Assembly: GCA_921293015.1 (NCBI GenBank) | Contig: OV121086.1 | Location: 41,991,402 to 42,055,401 of the forward strand | Direction of reading: 5' to 3' | Source: Phorcus lineatus | Lineage: Eukaryota > Mollusca > Gastropoda > Trochida > Trochidae | DNA length: 64,000 nucleotides | In this document: piece by piece, positions 51,585-63,856 of the stretch | Numbering within the stretch: the first letter of the stretch is position 1 | How the letters are laid out: every line of letters begins with the position of its first letter | Program-made: the position numbers and the translations under genes | The notes under the pieces: model-generated | The model's database searches: none | Told to the model about the DNA's origin: nothing | Seen by the model: the letters and a program-made list of their open reading frames with translations, nothing else

Positions 51585-53664
51585 TTTTGCTCCATCGATA
51601 TAACACATTGTGATGTACATTTGATGAAAGTGTGGTTTGGAAATATGCATTTTTAAGAAAGTAATCGTGCTCGGTACAACATAATGCATATTTTCGACTT
51701 AGTCTTTTTCCGCGATTTTGGTCAAAATCGGCTATTTGTAAGTGGTTAAGCTCGAATCTGGAGCCCAAACGAAAAATCCGACTGAAAATTTGTTTTGCTC
51801 AATCGATAGAACACATTGTGATGTACATTTGATGAAAGTTTGGTTTGGAAATATGCATTTTTAAGAAAGTTATCGTGCTCGGTACAACATAATGCATATT
51901 TTCGACTTAGTCTTTTTCCGCGATTTTGGTCAAAATCGGCTATTTGTAAGTGGTTAAGCTCGAATCTGGAGCCCAAACGAAAAATCCGACTGAAAATTTG
52001 TTTTGCTCAATCGATAGAACACATTGTGATATACATTTGATGAAAGTTTCGTTGAGAAGTATGCATTTTTAAGAAAGTTATCGTGCTCGGTACAACAATA
52101 TGCATATTTTCGACTTAGTCTTTTTCCGCGATTTTGGTCAAAATCGTCTATTTGTAAGTGGTTAAGCTCGAATCTGGAGCCCAAACGAAAAATCCGACTG
52201 AAAATTTGTTTTGCTCAATCGATAGAACACATTGTGATATACATTTGATGAAAGTTTCGTTGAGAAGTATGCATTTTTAAGAAAGTTATCGTGCTCGGTA
52301 CAACAATATGCATATTTTCGACTTAGTCTTTTTCCGCGATTTTGATCAAAATCGGCTATTTGTAAGTGGTTAAGCTCGAATCTGGAGCCCAAACGAAAGA
52401 TCCGACTGAAAATTTGTTTTGCTCAATCGATAGAACACATTGTGATGTACATTTGATGAAAGTTTGGTTTTGAAATATGCATTTTTAAGAAAGTTATCGT
52501 GCTCGGTACAACAATATGCATATTTTCGACTTAGTCTTTTTCCGCGATTTTGGTCAAAATCGGCTATTTGTAAGTGATTAAGCTCGAATCTGGAGCCCAA
52601 ACGAAAAATCCGACTGAAAATTTGTTTTGCTCAATCGATAGAACACATTGTGATATACATTTGATGAAAGTTTCGTTGAGAAGTATGCATTTTTAAGAAA
52701 GTTATCGTGCTCGGTACAACAATATGCATATTTTCGACTTAGTCTTTTTCCGCGATTTTGGTCAAAATCGGCTATTTGTAAGTGGTTAAGCTCGAATCTG
52801 GAGCCCAAACGAAAAATCCGACTGAAAATTTGTTTTGCTCAATCGATAGAACACATTGTGATGTACATTTGATGAAAGTTTCGTTGAGAAATATGCATTT
52901 TTAAGAAAGTTATCGTGCTCGGTACAACAATATGCATATTTTCGACTTAGTCTTTTTCCGCGATTTTGGTCAAAATCGGCTATTTGTAAGTGGTTAAGCT
53001 CGAATCTGGAGCCCAAACGAAAAATCCGACTGAAAATTTGTTTTGCTCAATCGATAGAACACATTGTGATGTACATTTGATGAAAGTTTGGTTTGGAAAT
53101 ATGCATTTTTAAGAAAGTTATCGTGCTCGGTATAACATAATGCATATTTTCGACTTAGTCTTTTTCCGCGATTTTGGTCAAAATCGGCTATTTGTAAGTG
53201 GTTAAGCTCGACTCTGGAGCCCAAACGAAAAATCCGACTGAAAATGTGTTTTGCTCATTCAATAGAACACATTATGATGTACATTTAAAGAAAGTTTGGT
53301 TTGGAAATATGCAATTTTAAGAAAGTTATCGTGCTCGGTACAACATAATGCATATTTTCGACTTAGTCTTTTTCCGCGATTTTGGTCAAAATCGGCTATT
53401 TGTAAGTGGTTAAGCTCGAATCTGGAGCCCAAACGAAAAATCCGACTGAAAATTTGTTTTGCTCCATCGATATAACACATTGTGATGTACATTTGATGAA
53501 AGTGTGGTTTGGAAATATGCATTTTTAAGAAAGTAATCGTGCTCGGTACAACATAATGCATATTTTCGACTTAGTCTTTTTCCGCGATTTTGGTCAAAAT
53601 CGGCTATTTGTAAGTGGTTAAGCTCGAATCTGGAGCCCAAACGAAAAATCCGACTGAAAATTTG
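51585..53664. repeat. Fourth copy of the decamer cassette, with one replaced monomer
   Basis: Order N P B D K D C V M N. The seventh monomer (52,833-53,040) has alpha sequence at sites 50-99 where the other copies have type T, while its ends fit T. The K has A161. Confidence 0.87.
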
Positions 53665-53872
53665 TTTTGCTCAATCGATAGAACACATTGTGATGTACAT
53701 TTGATGAAAGTTTGGTTTGGAAATATGCAATTTTAAGAAAGTTATCCTGCTCGGTACAACAATATGCATATTTTCGACTTATTTTTTTTCCGCGATTTTG
53801 GTCAAAATCGGTTATTTGTAAGTGGTTAAGCTCGAATCTGGAGCCCAAACGAAAAATCCGACTGAAAATTTG
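53665..53872. repeat. Outlier monomer X, copy 2 (monomer 259)
   Basis: Carries the same diagnostic changes as 48,673-48,880, including the T run at sites 118-125. It again follows N and precedes P. Confidence 0.9.
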
Positions 53873-54848
53873 TTTTGCTCAATCGATAGAACACATTGTG
53901 ATGTACATTTGATGAAAGTTTGGTTTGGAAATATGCATTTTTAAGAAAGTTATCGTGCTCGGTACAACATAATGCATATTTTCGACTTAGTCTTTTTCCG
54001 CGATTTTGGTCAAAATCGGCTATTTGTAAGTGGTTAAGCTCGAATCTGGAGCCCAAACGAAAAATCCGACTGAAAATTTGTTTTGCTCCATCGATATAAC
54101 ACATTGTGATGTACATTTGATGAAAGTGTGGTTTGGAAATATGCATTTTTAAGAAAGTTATCGTGCTCGGTACAACATAATGCATATTTTCGACTTAGTC
54201 TTTTTCCGCGATTTTGGTCAAAATCGGCTATTTGTAAGTGGTTAAGCTCGACTCTGGAGCCCAAACGAAAAATCCGACTGAAAATGTGTTTTGCTCATTC
54301 AATAGAACACATTATGATGTACATTTAAAGAAAGTTTGGTTTGGAAATATGCAATTTTAAGAAAGTTATCGTGCTCGGTACAACATAATGCATATTTTCG
54401 ACTTAGTCTTTTTCCGCGATTTTGGTCAAAATCGGCTATTTGTAAGTGGTTAAGCTCGAATCTGGAGCCCAAACGAAAAATCCGACTGAAAATTTGTTTT
54501 GCTCCATCGATATAACACATTGTGATGTACATTTGATGAAAGTGTGGTTTGGAAATATGCATTTTTAAGAAAGTTATCCTGCTCGGTACAACATAATGCA
54601 TATTTTCGACTTAGTCTTTTTCCGCGATTTTGGTCAAAATCGGCTATTTGTAAGTGGTTAAGCTCGAATCTGGAGCCCAAACGAAAAATCGGACTGAAAA
54701 TTTGTTTTGCTCAATCGATAGAACACATTGTGATATACATTTGATGAAAGTTTCGTTGAGAAGTATGCATTTTTAAGAAAGTTATCGTGCTCGGTACAAC
54801 AATATGCATATTTTCGACTTAGTCTTTTTCCGCGATTTTGGTCAAAAT

Positions 54849-55536
54849 CGGCTATTTGTAAGTGGTTAAGCTCGAATCTGGAGCCCAAACGAAAAATCCG
54901 ACTGAAAATTTGTTTTGCTCAATCGATAGAACACATTGTGATGTACATTTGATGAAAGTTTGGTTTGGAAATATGCATTTTTAAGAAAGTTATCGTGCTC
55001 GGTATAACATAATGCATATTTTCGACTTAGTCTTTTTCCGCGATTTTGGTCAAAATCGGCTATTTGTAAGTGGTTAAGCTCGAATCTGGAGCCCAAACGA
55101 AAAATCCGACTGAAAATGTGTTTTGCTCATTCAATAGAACACATTATGATGTACATTTAAAGAAAGTTTGGTTTGGAAATATGCAATTTTAAGAAAGTTA
55201 TCGTGCTCGGTACAACATAATGCATATTTTCGACTTAGTCTTTTTCCGCGATTTTGGTCAAAATCGGCTATTTGTAAGTGGTTAAGCTCGAATCTGGAGC
55301 CCAAACGAAAAATCCGACTGAAAATTTGTTTTGCTCCATCGATATAACACATTGTGATGTACATTTGATGAAAGTGTGGTTTGGAAATATGCATTTTTAA
55401 GAAAGTAATCGTGCTCGGTACAACATAATGCATATTTTCGACTTAGTCTTTTTCCGCGATTTTGGTCAAAATCGGCTATTTGTAAGTGGTTAAGCTCGAA
55501 TCTGGAGCCCAAACGAAAAATCCGACTGAAAATTTG
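54849..55536. repeat. End of the D monomer, then T M N
   Basis: Monomers 264 (last part) to 267. The T monomer ends AAAATGTG before M. It links duplication G to the 12-monomer repeat. Confidence 0.83.
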
Positions 55537-58500
55537 TTTTGCTCAATCGATAGAACACATTGTGATGTACATTTGATGAAAGTTTCGTTGAGAAATATGC
55601 ATTTTTAAGAAAGTTATCGTGCTCGGTACAACAATATGCATATTTTCGACTTAGTCTTTTTCCGCGATTTTGGTCACCATCGGCTATTTGTAAGTGGTTA
55701 AGCTCGAATCTGGAGCCCAAACGAAAAATCCGACTGAAAATTTGTTTTGCTCCATCGATAGAACACATTGTGATGTACATTTGATGAAAGTTTGGTTTGG
55801 AAATATGCATTTTTAAGAAAGTTATCGTGCTCGGTACAACAATATGCATATTTTCGACTTAGTCTTTTTCCGCGATTTTGGTCAAAATCGGCTATTTGTA
55901 AGTGGTTAAGCTCGACTCTGGAGCCCAAACGAAAAATCCGACTGAAAATGTGTTTTGCTCATTCAATAGAACACATTATGATGTACATTTAAAGAAAGTT
56001 TGGTTTGGAAATATGCAATTTTAAGAAAGTTATCGTGCTCGGTACAACATAATGCATATTTTCGACTTAGTCTTTTTCCGCGATTTTGGTCAAAATCGGC
56101 TATTTGTAAGTGGTTAAGCTCGAATCTGGAGCCCAAACGAAAAATCCGACTGAAAATTTGTTTTGCTCCATCGATATAACACATTGTGATGTACATTTGA
56201 TGAAAGTGTGGTTTGGAAATATGCATTTTTAAGAAAGTAATCGTGCTCGGTACAACATAATGCATATTTTCGACTTAGTCTTTTTCCGCGATTTTGGTCA
56301 AAATCGGCTATTTGTAAGTGGTTAAGCTCGACTCTGGAGCCCAAACGAAAAATCCGACTGAAAATTTGTTTTGCTCATTCGATAGAACACATTGTGATGT
56401 ACATTTGATGAAAGTTTGGTTTGGAAATATGCATTTTTAAGAAAGTTATCGTGCTCGGTATAACATAATGCATATTTTCGACTTAGTCTTTTTCCGCGAT
56501 TTTGGTCAAAATCGGCTATTTGTAAGTGGTTAAGCTCGAATCTGGAGCCCAAACGAAAAATCCGACTGAAAATTTGTTTTGCTCAATCGATAGAACACAT
56601 TGTGATGTACATTTGATGAAAGTTTGGTTTGGAAATATGCATTTTTAAGAAAGTTATCGTGCTCGGTATAACATAATGCATATTTTCGACTTAGTCTTTT
56701 TCCGCGATTTTGGTCAAAATCGGCTATTTGTAAGTGGTTAAGCTCGACTCTGGAGCCCAAACGAAAAATCCGACTGAAAATGTGTTTTGCTCATTCAATA
56801 GAACACATTATGATGTACATTTAAAGAAAGTTTGGTTTGGAAATATGCAATTTTAAGAAAGTTATCGTGCTCGGTACAACATAATGCATATTTTCGACTT
56901 AGTCTTTTTCCGCGATTTTGGTCAAAATCGGCTATTTGTAAGTGGTTAAGCTCGAATCTGGAGCCCAAACGAAAAATCCGACTGAAAATTTGTTTTGCTC
57001 CATCGATATAACACATTGTGATGTACATTTGATGAAAGTGTGGTTTGGAAATATGCATTTTTAAGAAAGTAATCGTGCTCGGTACAACATAATGCATATT
57101 TTCGACTTAGTCTTTTTCCGCGATTTTGGTCAAAATCGGCTATTTGTAAGTGGTTAAGCTCGAATCTGGAGCCCAAACGAAAAATCCGACTGAAAATTTG
57201 TTTTGCTCAATCGATAGAACACATTGTGATGTACATTTGATGAAAGTTTGGTTTGGAAATATGCATTTTTAAGAAAGTTATCGTGCTCGGTACAACATAA
57301 TGCATATTTTCGACTTAGTCTTTTTCCGCGATTTTGGTCAAAATCGGCTATTTGTAAGTGGTTAAGCTCGAATCTGGAGCCCAAACGAAAAATCCGACTG
57401 AAAATTTGTTTTGCTCCATCGATATAACACATTGTGATGTACATTTGATGAAAGTGTGGTTTGGAAATATGCATTTTTAAGAAAGTTATCCTGCTCGGTA
57501 CAACATAATGCATATTTTCGACTTAGTCTTTTTCCGCGATTTTGGTCAAAATCGGCTATTTGTAAGTGGTTAAGCTCGAATCTGGAGCCCAAACGAAAAA
57601 TCGGACTGAAAATTTGTTTTGCTCAATCGATAGAACACATTGTGATATACATTTGATGAAAGTTTCGTTGAGAAGTATGCATTTTTAAGAAAGTTATCGT
57701 GCTCGGTACAACAATATGCATATTTTCGACTTAGTCTTTTTCCGCGATTTTGGTCAAAATCGGCTATTTGTAAGTGGTTAAGCTCGAATCTGGAGCCCAA
57801 ACGAAAAATCCGACTGAAAATTTGTTTTGCTCAATCGATAGAACACATTGTGATGTACATTTGATGAAAGTTTGGTTTGGAAATATGCATTTTTAAGAAA
57901 GTTATCGTGCTCGGTACAACATAATGCATATTTTCGACTTAGTCTTTTTCCGCGATTTTGGTCAAAATCGGCTATTTGTAAGTGGTTAAGCTCGAATCTG
58001 GAGCCCAAACGAAAAATCCGACTGAAAATTTGTTTTGCTCAATCGATAGAACACATTGTGATGTACATTTGATGAAAGTTTCGTTGAGAAATATGCATTT
58101 TTAAGAAAGTTATCGTGCTCGGTACAACAATATGCATATTTTCGACTTAGTCTTTTTCCGCGATTTTGGTCACCATCGGCTATTTGTAAGTGGTTAAGCT
58201 CGAATCTGGAGCCCAAACGAAAAATCCGACTGAAAATTTGTTTTGCTCCATCGATAGAACACATTGTGATGTACATTTGATGAAAGTTTGGTTTGGAAAT
58301 ATGCATTTTTAAGAAAGTTATCGTGCTCGGTACAACATAATGCATATTTTCGACTTAGTCTTTTTCCGCGATTTTGGTCAAAATCGGCTATTTGTAAGTG
58401 GTTAAGCTCGACTCTGGAGCCCAAACGAAAAATCCGACTGAAAATGTGTTTTGCTCATTCAATAGAACACATTATGATGTACATTTAAAGAAAGTTTGGT

Positions 58501-60320
58501 TTGGAAATATGCAATTTTAAGAAAGTTATCGTGCTCGGTACAACATAATGCATATTTTCGACTTAGTCTTTTTCCGCGATTTTGGTCAAAATCGGCTATT
58601 TGTAAGTGGTTAAGCTCGAATCTGGAGCCCAAACGAAAAATCCGACTGAAAATTTGTTTTGCTCCATCGATATAACACATTGTGATGTACATTTGATGAA
58701 AGTGTGGTTTGGAAATATGCATTTTTAAGAAAGTAATCGTGCTCGGTACAACATAATGCATATTTTCGACTTAGTCTTTTTCCGCGATTTTGGTCAAAAT
58801 CGGCTATTTGTAAGTGGTTAAGCTCGACTCTGGAGCCCAAACGAAAAATCCGACTGAAAATTTGTTTTGCTCATTCGATAGAACACATTGTGATGTACAT
58901 TTGATGAAAGTTTGGTTTGGAAATATGCATTTTTAAGAAAGTTATCGTGCTCGGTATAACATAATGCATATTTTCGACTTAGTCTTTTTCCGCGATTTTG
59001 GTCAAAATCGGCTATTTGTAAGTGGTTAAGCTCGAATCTGGAGCCCAAACGAAAAATCCGACTGAAAATTTGTTTTGCTCAATCGATAGAACACATTGTG
59101 ATGTACATTTGATGAAAGTTTGGTTTGGAAATATGCATTTTTAAGAAAGTTATCGTGCTCGGTATAACATAATGCATATTTTCGACTTAGTCTTTTTCCG
59201 CGATTTTGGTCAAAATCGGCTATTTGTAAGTGGTTAAGCTCGACTCTGGAGCCCAAACGAAAAATCCGACTGAAAATGTGTTTTGCTCATTCAATAGAAC
59301 ACATTATGATGTACATTTAAAGAAAGTTTGGTTTGGAAATATGCAATTTTAAGAAAGTTATCGTGCTCGGTACAACATAATGCATATTTTCGACTTAGTC
59401 TTTTTCCGCGATTTTGGTCAAAATCGGCTATTTGTAAGTGGTTAAGCTCGAATCTGGAGCCCAAACGAAAAATCCGACTGAAAATTTGTTTTGCTCCATC
59501 GATATAACACATTGTGATGTACATTTGATGAAAGTGTGGTTTGGAAATATGCATTTTTAAGAAAGTAATCGTGCTCGGTACAACATAATGCATATTTTCG
59601 ACTTAGTCTTTTTCCGCGATTTTGGTCAAAATCGGCTATTTGTAAGTGGTTAAGCTCGAATCTGGAGCCCAAACGAAAAATCCGACTGAAAATTTGTTTT
59701 GCTCAATCGATAGAACACATTGTGATGTACATTTGATGAAAGTTTGGTTTGGAAATATGCATTTTTAAGAAAGTTATCGTGCTCGGTACAACATAATGCA
59801 TATTTTCGACTTAGTCTTTTTCCGCGATTTTGGTCAAAATCGGCTATTTGTAAGTGGTTAAGCTCGAATCTGGAGCCCAAACGAAAAATCCGACTGAAAA
59901 TTTGTTTTGCTCCATCGATATAACACATTGTGATGTACATTTGATGAAAGTGTGGTTTGGAAATATGCATTTTTAAGAAAGTTATCCTGCTCGGTACAAC
60001 ATAATGCATATTTTCGACTTAGTCTTTTTCCGCGATTTTGGTCAAAATCGGCTATTTGTAAGTGGTTAAGCTCGAATCTGGAGCCCAAACGAAAAATCGG
60101 ACTGAAAATTTGTTTTGCTCAATCGATAGAACACATTGTGATATACATTTGATGAAAGTTTCGTTGAGAAGTATGCATTTTTAAGAAAGTTATCGTGCTC
60201 GGTACAACAATATGCATATTTTCGACTTAGTCTTTTTCCGCGATTTTGGTCAAAATCGGCTATTTGTAAGTGGTTAAGCTCGAATCTGGAGCCCAAACGA
60301 AAAATCCGACTGAAAATTTG
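55537..60320. repeat. Dodecamer higher-order repeat (2,496 bp), nearly two copies
   Basis: Monomers 268-278 and 280-290 share the order: C-like monomer, V-like monomer, M, N with C172, T (T10 subtype), V, M, N, P, E, D. Both C-like monomers carry a private CC at sites 141-142 (55,677-55,678 and 58,173-58,174, GGTCACCATCGG), which breaks the palindrome. The V-like monomers differ at sites 98-99 (AT in 269, TA in 281). Confidence 0.88.
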
Positions 60321-60736
60321 TTTTGCTCAATCGATAGAACACATTGTGATGTACATTTGATGAAAGTTTGGTTTGGAAATATGCATTTTTAAGAAAGTTA
60401 TCGTGCTCGGTATAACATAATGCATATTTTCGACTTAGTCTTTTTCCGCGATTTTGGTCAAAATCGGCTATTTGTAAGTGGTTAAGCTCGAATCTGGAGC
60501 CCAAACGAAAAATCCGACTGAAAATGTGTTTTGCTCATTCAATAGAACACATTATGATGTACATTTAAAGAAAGTTTGGTTTGGAAATATGCAATTTTAA
60601 GAAAGTTATCGTGCTCGGTACAACATAATGCATATTTTCGACTTAGTCTTTTTCCGCGATTTTGGTCAAAATCGGCTATTTGTAAGTGGTTAAGCTCGAA
60701 TCTGGAGCCCAAACGAAAAATCCGACTGAAAATTTG

Positions 60737-62816
60737 TTTTGCTCCATCGATATAACACATTGTGATGTACATTTGATGAAAGTGTGGTTTGGAAATATGC
60801 ATTTTTAAGAAAGTAATCGTGCTCGGTACAACATAATGCATATTTTCGACTTAGTCTTTTTCCGCGATTTTGGTCAAAATCGGCTATTTGTAAGTGGTTA
60901 AGCTCGAATCTGGAGCCCAAACGAAAAATCCGACTGAAAATTTGTTTTGCTCAATCGATAGAACACATTGTGATGTACATTTGATGAAAGTTTGGTTTGG
61001 AAATATGCATTTTTAAGAAAGTTATCGTGCTCGGTACAACATAATGCATATTTTCGACTTAGTCTTTTTCCGCGATTTTGGTCAAAATCGGCTATTTGTA
61101 AGTGGTTAAGCTCGAATCTGGAGCCCAAACGAAAAATCCGACTGAAAATTTGTTTTGCTCAATCGATAGAACACATTGTGATATACATTTGATGAAAGTT
61201 TCGTTGAGAAGTATGCATTTTTAAGAAAGTTATCGTGCTCGGTACAACAATATGCATATTTTCGACTTAGTCTTTTTCCGCGATTTTGGTCAAAATCGTC
61301 TATTTGTAAGTGGTTAAGCTCGAATCTGGAGCCCAAACGAAAAATCCGACTGAAAATTTGTTTTGCTCAATCGATAGAACACATTGTGATATACATTTGA
61401 TGAAAGTTTCGTTGAGAAGTATGCATTTTTAAGAAAGTTATCGTGCTCGGTACAACAATATGCATATTTTCGACTTAGTCTTTTTCCGCGATTTTGATCA
61501 AAATCGGCTATTTGTAAGTGGTTAAGCTCGAATCTGGAGCCCAAACGAAAGATCCGACTGAAAATTTGTTTTGCTCAATCGATAGAACACATTGTGATGT
61601 ACATTTGATGAAAGTTTGGTTTTGAAATATGCATTTTTAAGAAAGTTATCGTGCTCGGTACAACAATATGCATATTTTCGACTTAGTCTTTTTCCGCGAT
61701 TTTGGTCAAAATCGGCTATTTGTAAGTGATTAAGCTCGAATCTGGAGCCCAAACGAAAAATCCGACTGAAAATTTGTTTTGCTCAATCGATAGAACACAT
61801 TGTGATATACATTTGATGAAAGTTTCGTTGAGAAGTATGCATTTTTAAGAAAGTTATCGTGCTCGGTACAACAATATGCATATTTTCGACTTAGTCTTTT
61901 TCCGCGATTTTGGTCAAAATCGGCTATTTGTAAGTGGTTAAGCTCGAATCTGGAGCCCAAACGAAAAATCCGACTGAAAATTTGTTTTGCTCAATCGATA
62001 GAACACATTGTGATGTACATTTGATGAAAGTTTGGTTTGGAAATATGCATTTTTAAGAAAGTTATCGTGCTCGGTATAACATAATGCATATTTTCGACTT
62101 AGTCTTTTTCCGCGATTTTGGTCAAAATCGGCTATTTGTAAGTGGTTAAGCTCGAATCTGGAGCCCAAACGAAAAATCCGACTGAAAATTTGTTTTGCTC
62201 AATCGATAGAACACATTGTGATGTACATTTGATGAAAGTTTGGTTTGGAAATATGCATTTTTAAGAAAGTTATCGTGCTCGGTATAACATAATGCATATT
62301 TTCGACTTAGTCTTTTTCCGCGATTTTGGTCAAAATCGGCTATTTGTAAGTGGTTAAGCTCGACTCTGGAGCCCAAACGAAAAATCCGACTGAAAATGTG
62401 TTTTGCTCATTCAATAGAACACATTATGATGTACATTTAAAGAAAGTTTGGTTTGGAAATATGCAATTTTAAGAAAGTTATCGTGCTCGGTACAACATAA
62501 TGCATATTTTCGACTTAGTCTTTTTCCGCGATTTTGGTCAAAATCGGCTATTTGTAAGTGGTTAAGCTCGAATCTGGAGCCCAAACGAAAAATCCGACTG
62601 AAAATTTGTTTTGCTCCATCGATATAACACATTGTGATGTACATTTGATGAAAGTGTGGTTTGGAAATATGCATTTTTAAGAAAGTAATCGTGCTCGGTA
62701 CAACATAATGCATATTTTCGACTTAGTCTTTTTCCGCGATTTTGGTCAAAATCGGCTATTTGTAAGTGGTTAAGCTCGAATCTGGAGCCCAAACGAAAAA
62801 TCCGACTGAAAATTTG
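60737..62816. repeat. Fifth copy of the decamer cassette N P B D K D T V M N
   Basis: Intact order, K with A161. It matches the copies at 39,313 and 41,393 in type at every position. Confidence 0.88.
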
Positions 62817-63024
62817 TTTTGCTCAATCGATAGAACACATTGTGATGTACATTTGATGAAAGTTTGGTTTGGAAATATGCAATTTTAAGAAAGTTATCCT
62901 GCTCGGTACAACAATATGCATATTTTCGACTTATTTTTTTTCCGCGATTTTGGTCAAAATCGGTTATTTGTAAGTGGTTAAGCTCGAATCTGGAGCCCAA
63001 ACGAAAAATCCGACTGAAAATTTG
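62817..63024. repeat. Outlier monomer X, copy 3 (monomer 303)
   Basis: Has the same diagnostic changes as the other two X monomers and again sits between N and P, so X has been copied only as part of the larger unit. Confidence 0.9.
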
Positions 63025-63856
63025 TTTTGCTCAATCGATAGAACACATTGTGATGTACATTTGATGAAAGTTTGGTTTGGAAATATGCATTTTTAAGAAA
63101 GTTATCGTGCTCGGTACAACATAATGCATATTTTCGACTTAGTCTTTTTCCGCGATTTTGGTCAAAATCGGCTATTTGTAAGTGGTTAAGCTCGAATCTG
63201 GAGCCCAAACGAAAAATCCGACTGAAAATTTGTTTTGCTCCATCGATATAACACATTGTGATGTACATTTGATGAAAGTGTGGTTTGGAAATATGCATTT
63301 TTAAGAAAGTTATCGTGCTCGGTACAACATAATGCATATTTTCGACTTAGTCTTTTTCCGCGATTTTGGTCAAAATCGGCTATTTGTAAGTGGTTAAGCT
63401 CGACTCTGGAGCCCAAACGAAAAATCCGACTGAAAATGTGTTTTGCTCATTCAATAGAACACATTATGATGTACATTTAAAGAAAGTTTGGTTTGGAAAT
63501 ATGCAATTTTAAGAAAGTTATCGTGCTCGGTACAACATAATGCATATTTTCGACTTAGTCTTTTTCCGCGATTTTGGTCAAAATCGGCTATTTGTAAGTG
63601 GTTAAGCTCGAATCTGGAGCCCAAACGAAAAATCCGACTGAAAATTTGTTTTGCTCCATCGATATAACACATTGTGATGTACATTTGATGAAAGTGTGGT
63701 TTGGAAATATGCATTTTTAAGAAAGTTATCCTGCTCGGTACAACATAATGCATATTTTCGACTTAGTCTTTTTCCGCGATTTTGGTCAAAATCGGCTATT
63801 TGTAAGTGGTTAAGCTCGAATCTGGAGCCCAAACGAAAAATCGGACTGAAAATTTG

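Larger units (their letters stand above)
49297..54848. repeat. Large duplication G, left copy (44-monomer offset)
   Basis: Order from monomer 238: M N T V M N P E D T M N P B D K D C V M N X P E-like M E D(part). The same order lies 9,152 bp downstream at 58,449-64,000. The only type-level difference is monomer 255 (52,833-53,040) versus 299. Confidence 0.87.
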
